Of a stretch of 31,150 nucleotides of DNA, positions 31,056 to 31,150 are shown piece after piece. The DNA is taken from NCBI GenBank assembly GCA_946480295.1, contig CAMLIT010000041.1:1-31150 (forward strand), read 5' to 3'. Under the pieces are notes generated by a model. The model worked only from the letters and a program-made list of their open reading frames with translations, searched no databases and was not told the origin of the DNA. This stretch comes from an uncultured Gemmatimonadota bacterium. Lineage in GTDB: Bacteria; Gemmatimonadota; Gemmatimonadetes; Gemmatimonadales; Gemmatimonadaceae. Every line of letters begins with the position of its first letter. Positions within the stretch are counted from its first letter, which is position 1. Made by a program: the position numbers and the translations under genes.

Positions 31056-31150
31056 ATGTGGGGCATCATTCCCGCGGCCGGCGCGGGCAGCCGGATCCAG
31101 CCGCTCGCCTTCTCCAAGGAGCTCCTCCCCGTCGGCAGCCGCTTCGACGG
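31056..31150 (+). CDS. Sugar-phosphate nucleotidyltransferase (5' part only)
   Basis: Only the first 31 codons are in the window. They carry IIPAAGAGSRIQPLAFSKE and LLPVG, the nucleotide-binding signature (G-x-G-S/T-R-x-x-P-L...K-x-L-L-P-V) of enzymes making NDP-sugars, such as glucose-1-phosphate thymidylyl- or uridylyltransferases. The exact nucleotide and sugar cannot be judged. It starts 2 bp after the CgeB-like gene, so it is almost certainly in the same operon. Confidence 0.85.
   Translation, partial: MWGIIPAAGAGSRIQPLAFSKELLPVGSRFD

Noticed and set aside
1..31150. tRNA, rRNA, insertion sequence or prophage genes
   Set aside because: None was found on reading both strands; all long open frames belong to chromosomal-type families or shadows.

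Overview
The window is about 31 kb of very GC-rich bacterial DNA, densely coded, with many secreted lipoproteins, outer-membrane barrel proteins, an ECF sigma operon, a serpin and few AT-rich stretches. This style, the gene content and the lack of plasmid or phage genes suggest the chromosome of a Gemmatimonadota-like soil or freshwater bacterium. The phylum call is inference; no rRNA gene is present to settle it.

Layout. 1-10.1 kb (all minus strand): a central-carbon block read right to left: secreted sugar dehydrogenase, transaldolase (tal), pyruvate kinase (pyk), a PhnP-like metallo-hydrolase, glucose-6-phosphate isomerase (pgi), class II aldolase. A translationally coupled pair follows: a ChpT/Spo0B-like degenerate histidine kinase and a sigma-54-type response regulator that runs off the left edge. 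10.2-11.4 kb (plus): a lipoprotein and an AhpD-like peroxidase-related gene whose CxxC motif is written Cys-Arg-Tyr-TGA. A perfect hairpin with a GU-containing loop lies at SECIS distance, so this is a probable selenoprotein that ordinary annotation would split in two. 11.4-14.8 kb: small membrane and secreted proteins and a NarL-type response regulator. 14.8-18.5 kb: a GH3 lipoprotein, a 647-bp repeat-rich intergenic region and a serpin lipoprotein. 18.5-21.7 kb (minus): an ECF sigma operon with a one-pass membrane protein carrying an outside CBM48 (glycogen-binding-like) domain, a secreted helical protein, and a barrel-like protein that also ends in CBM48. 22.4-26.6 kb (minus): five genes chained by 4-nt stop/start overlaps (PIG-L deacetylase, GT4 glycosyltransferase, BioF2-like acyltransferase, GNAT, GT-A-like protein), probably one glycoconjugate pathway. 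26.8-31.15 kb: ABC exporter, histidine phosphatase, CgeB-like glycosyltransferase and the start of a sugar nucleotidyltransferase.

Two genome-style signals cut across the genes. First, intergenic regions carry 7-bp-periodic repeats, with a different heptamer at each locus, often as inverted arms around a central palindrome. Second, the heptamer GTTAGGC occurs six times and accounts for nearly every TTAG/CTAA in the window, even forcing rare codons in genes. The strongest candidates for something undescribed are the TGA-containing AhpD-like gene, the CBM48 sigma-factor operon and these two repeat signals.
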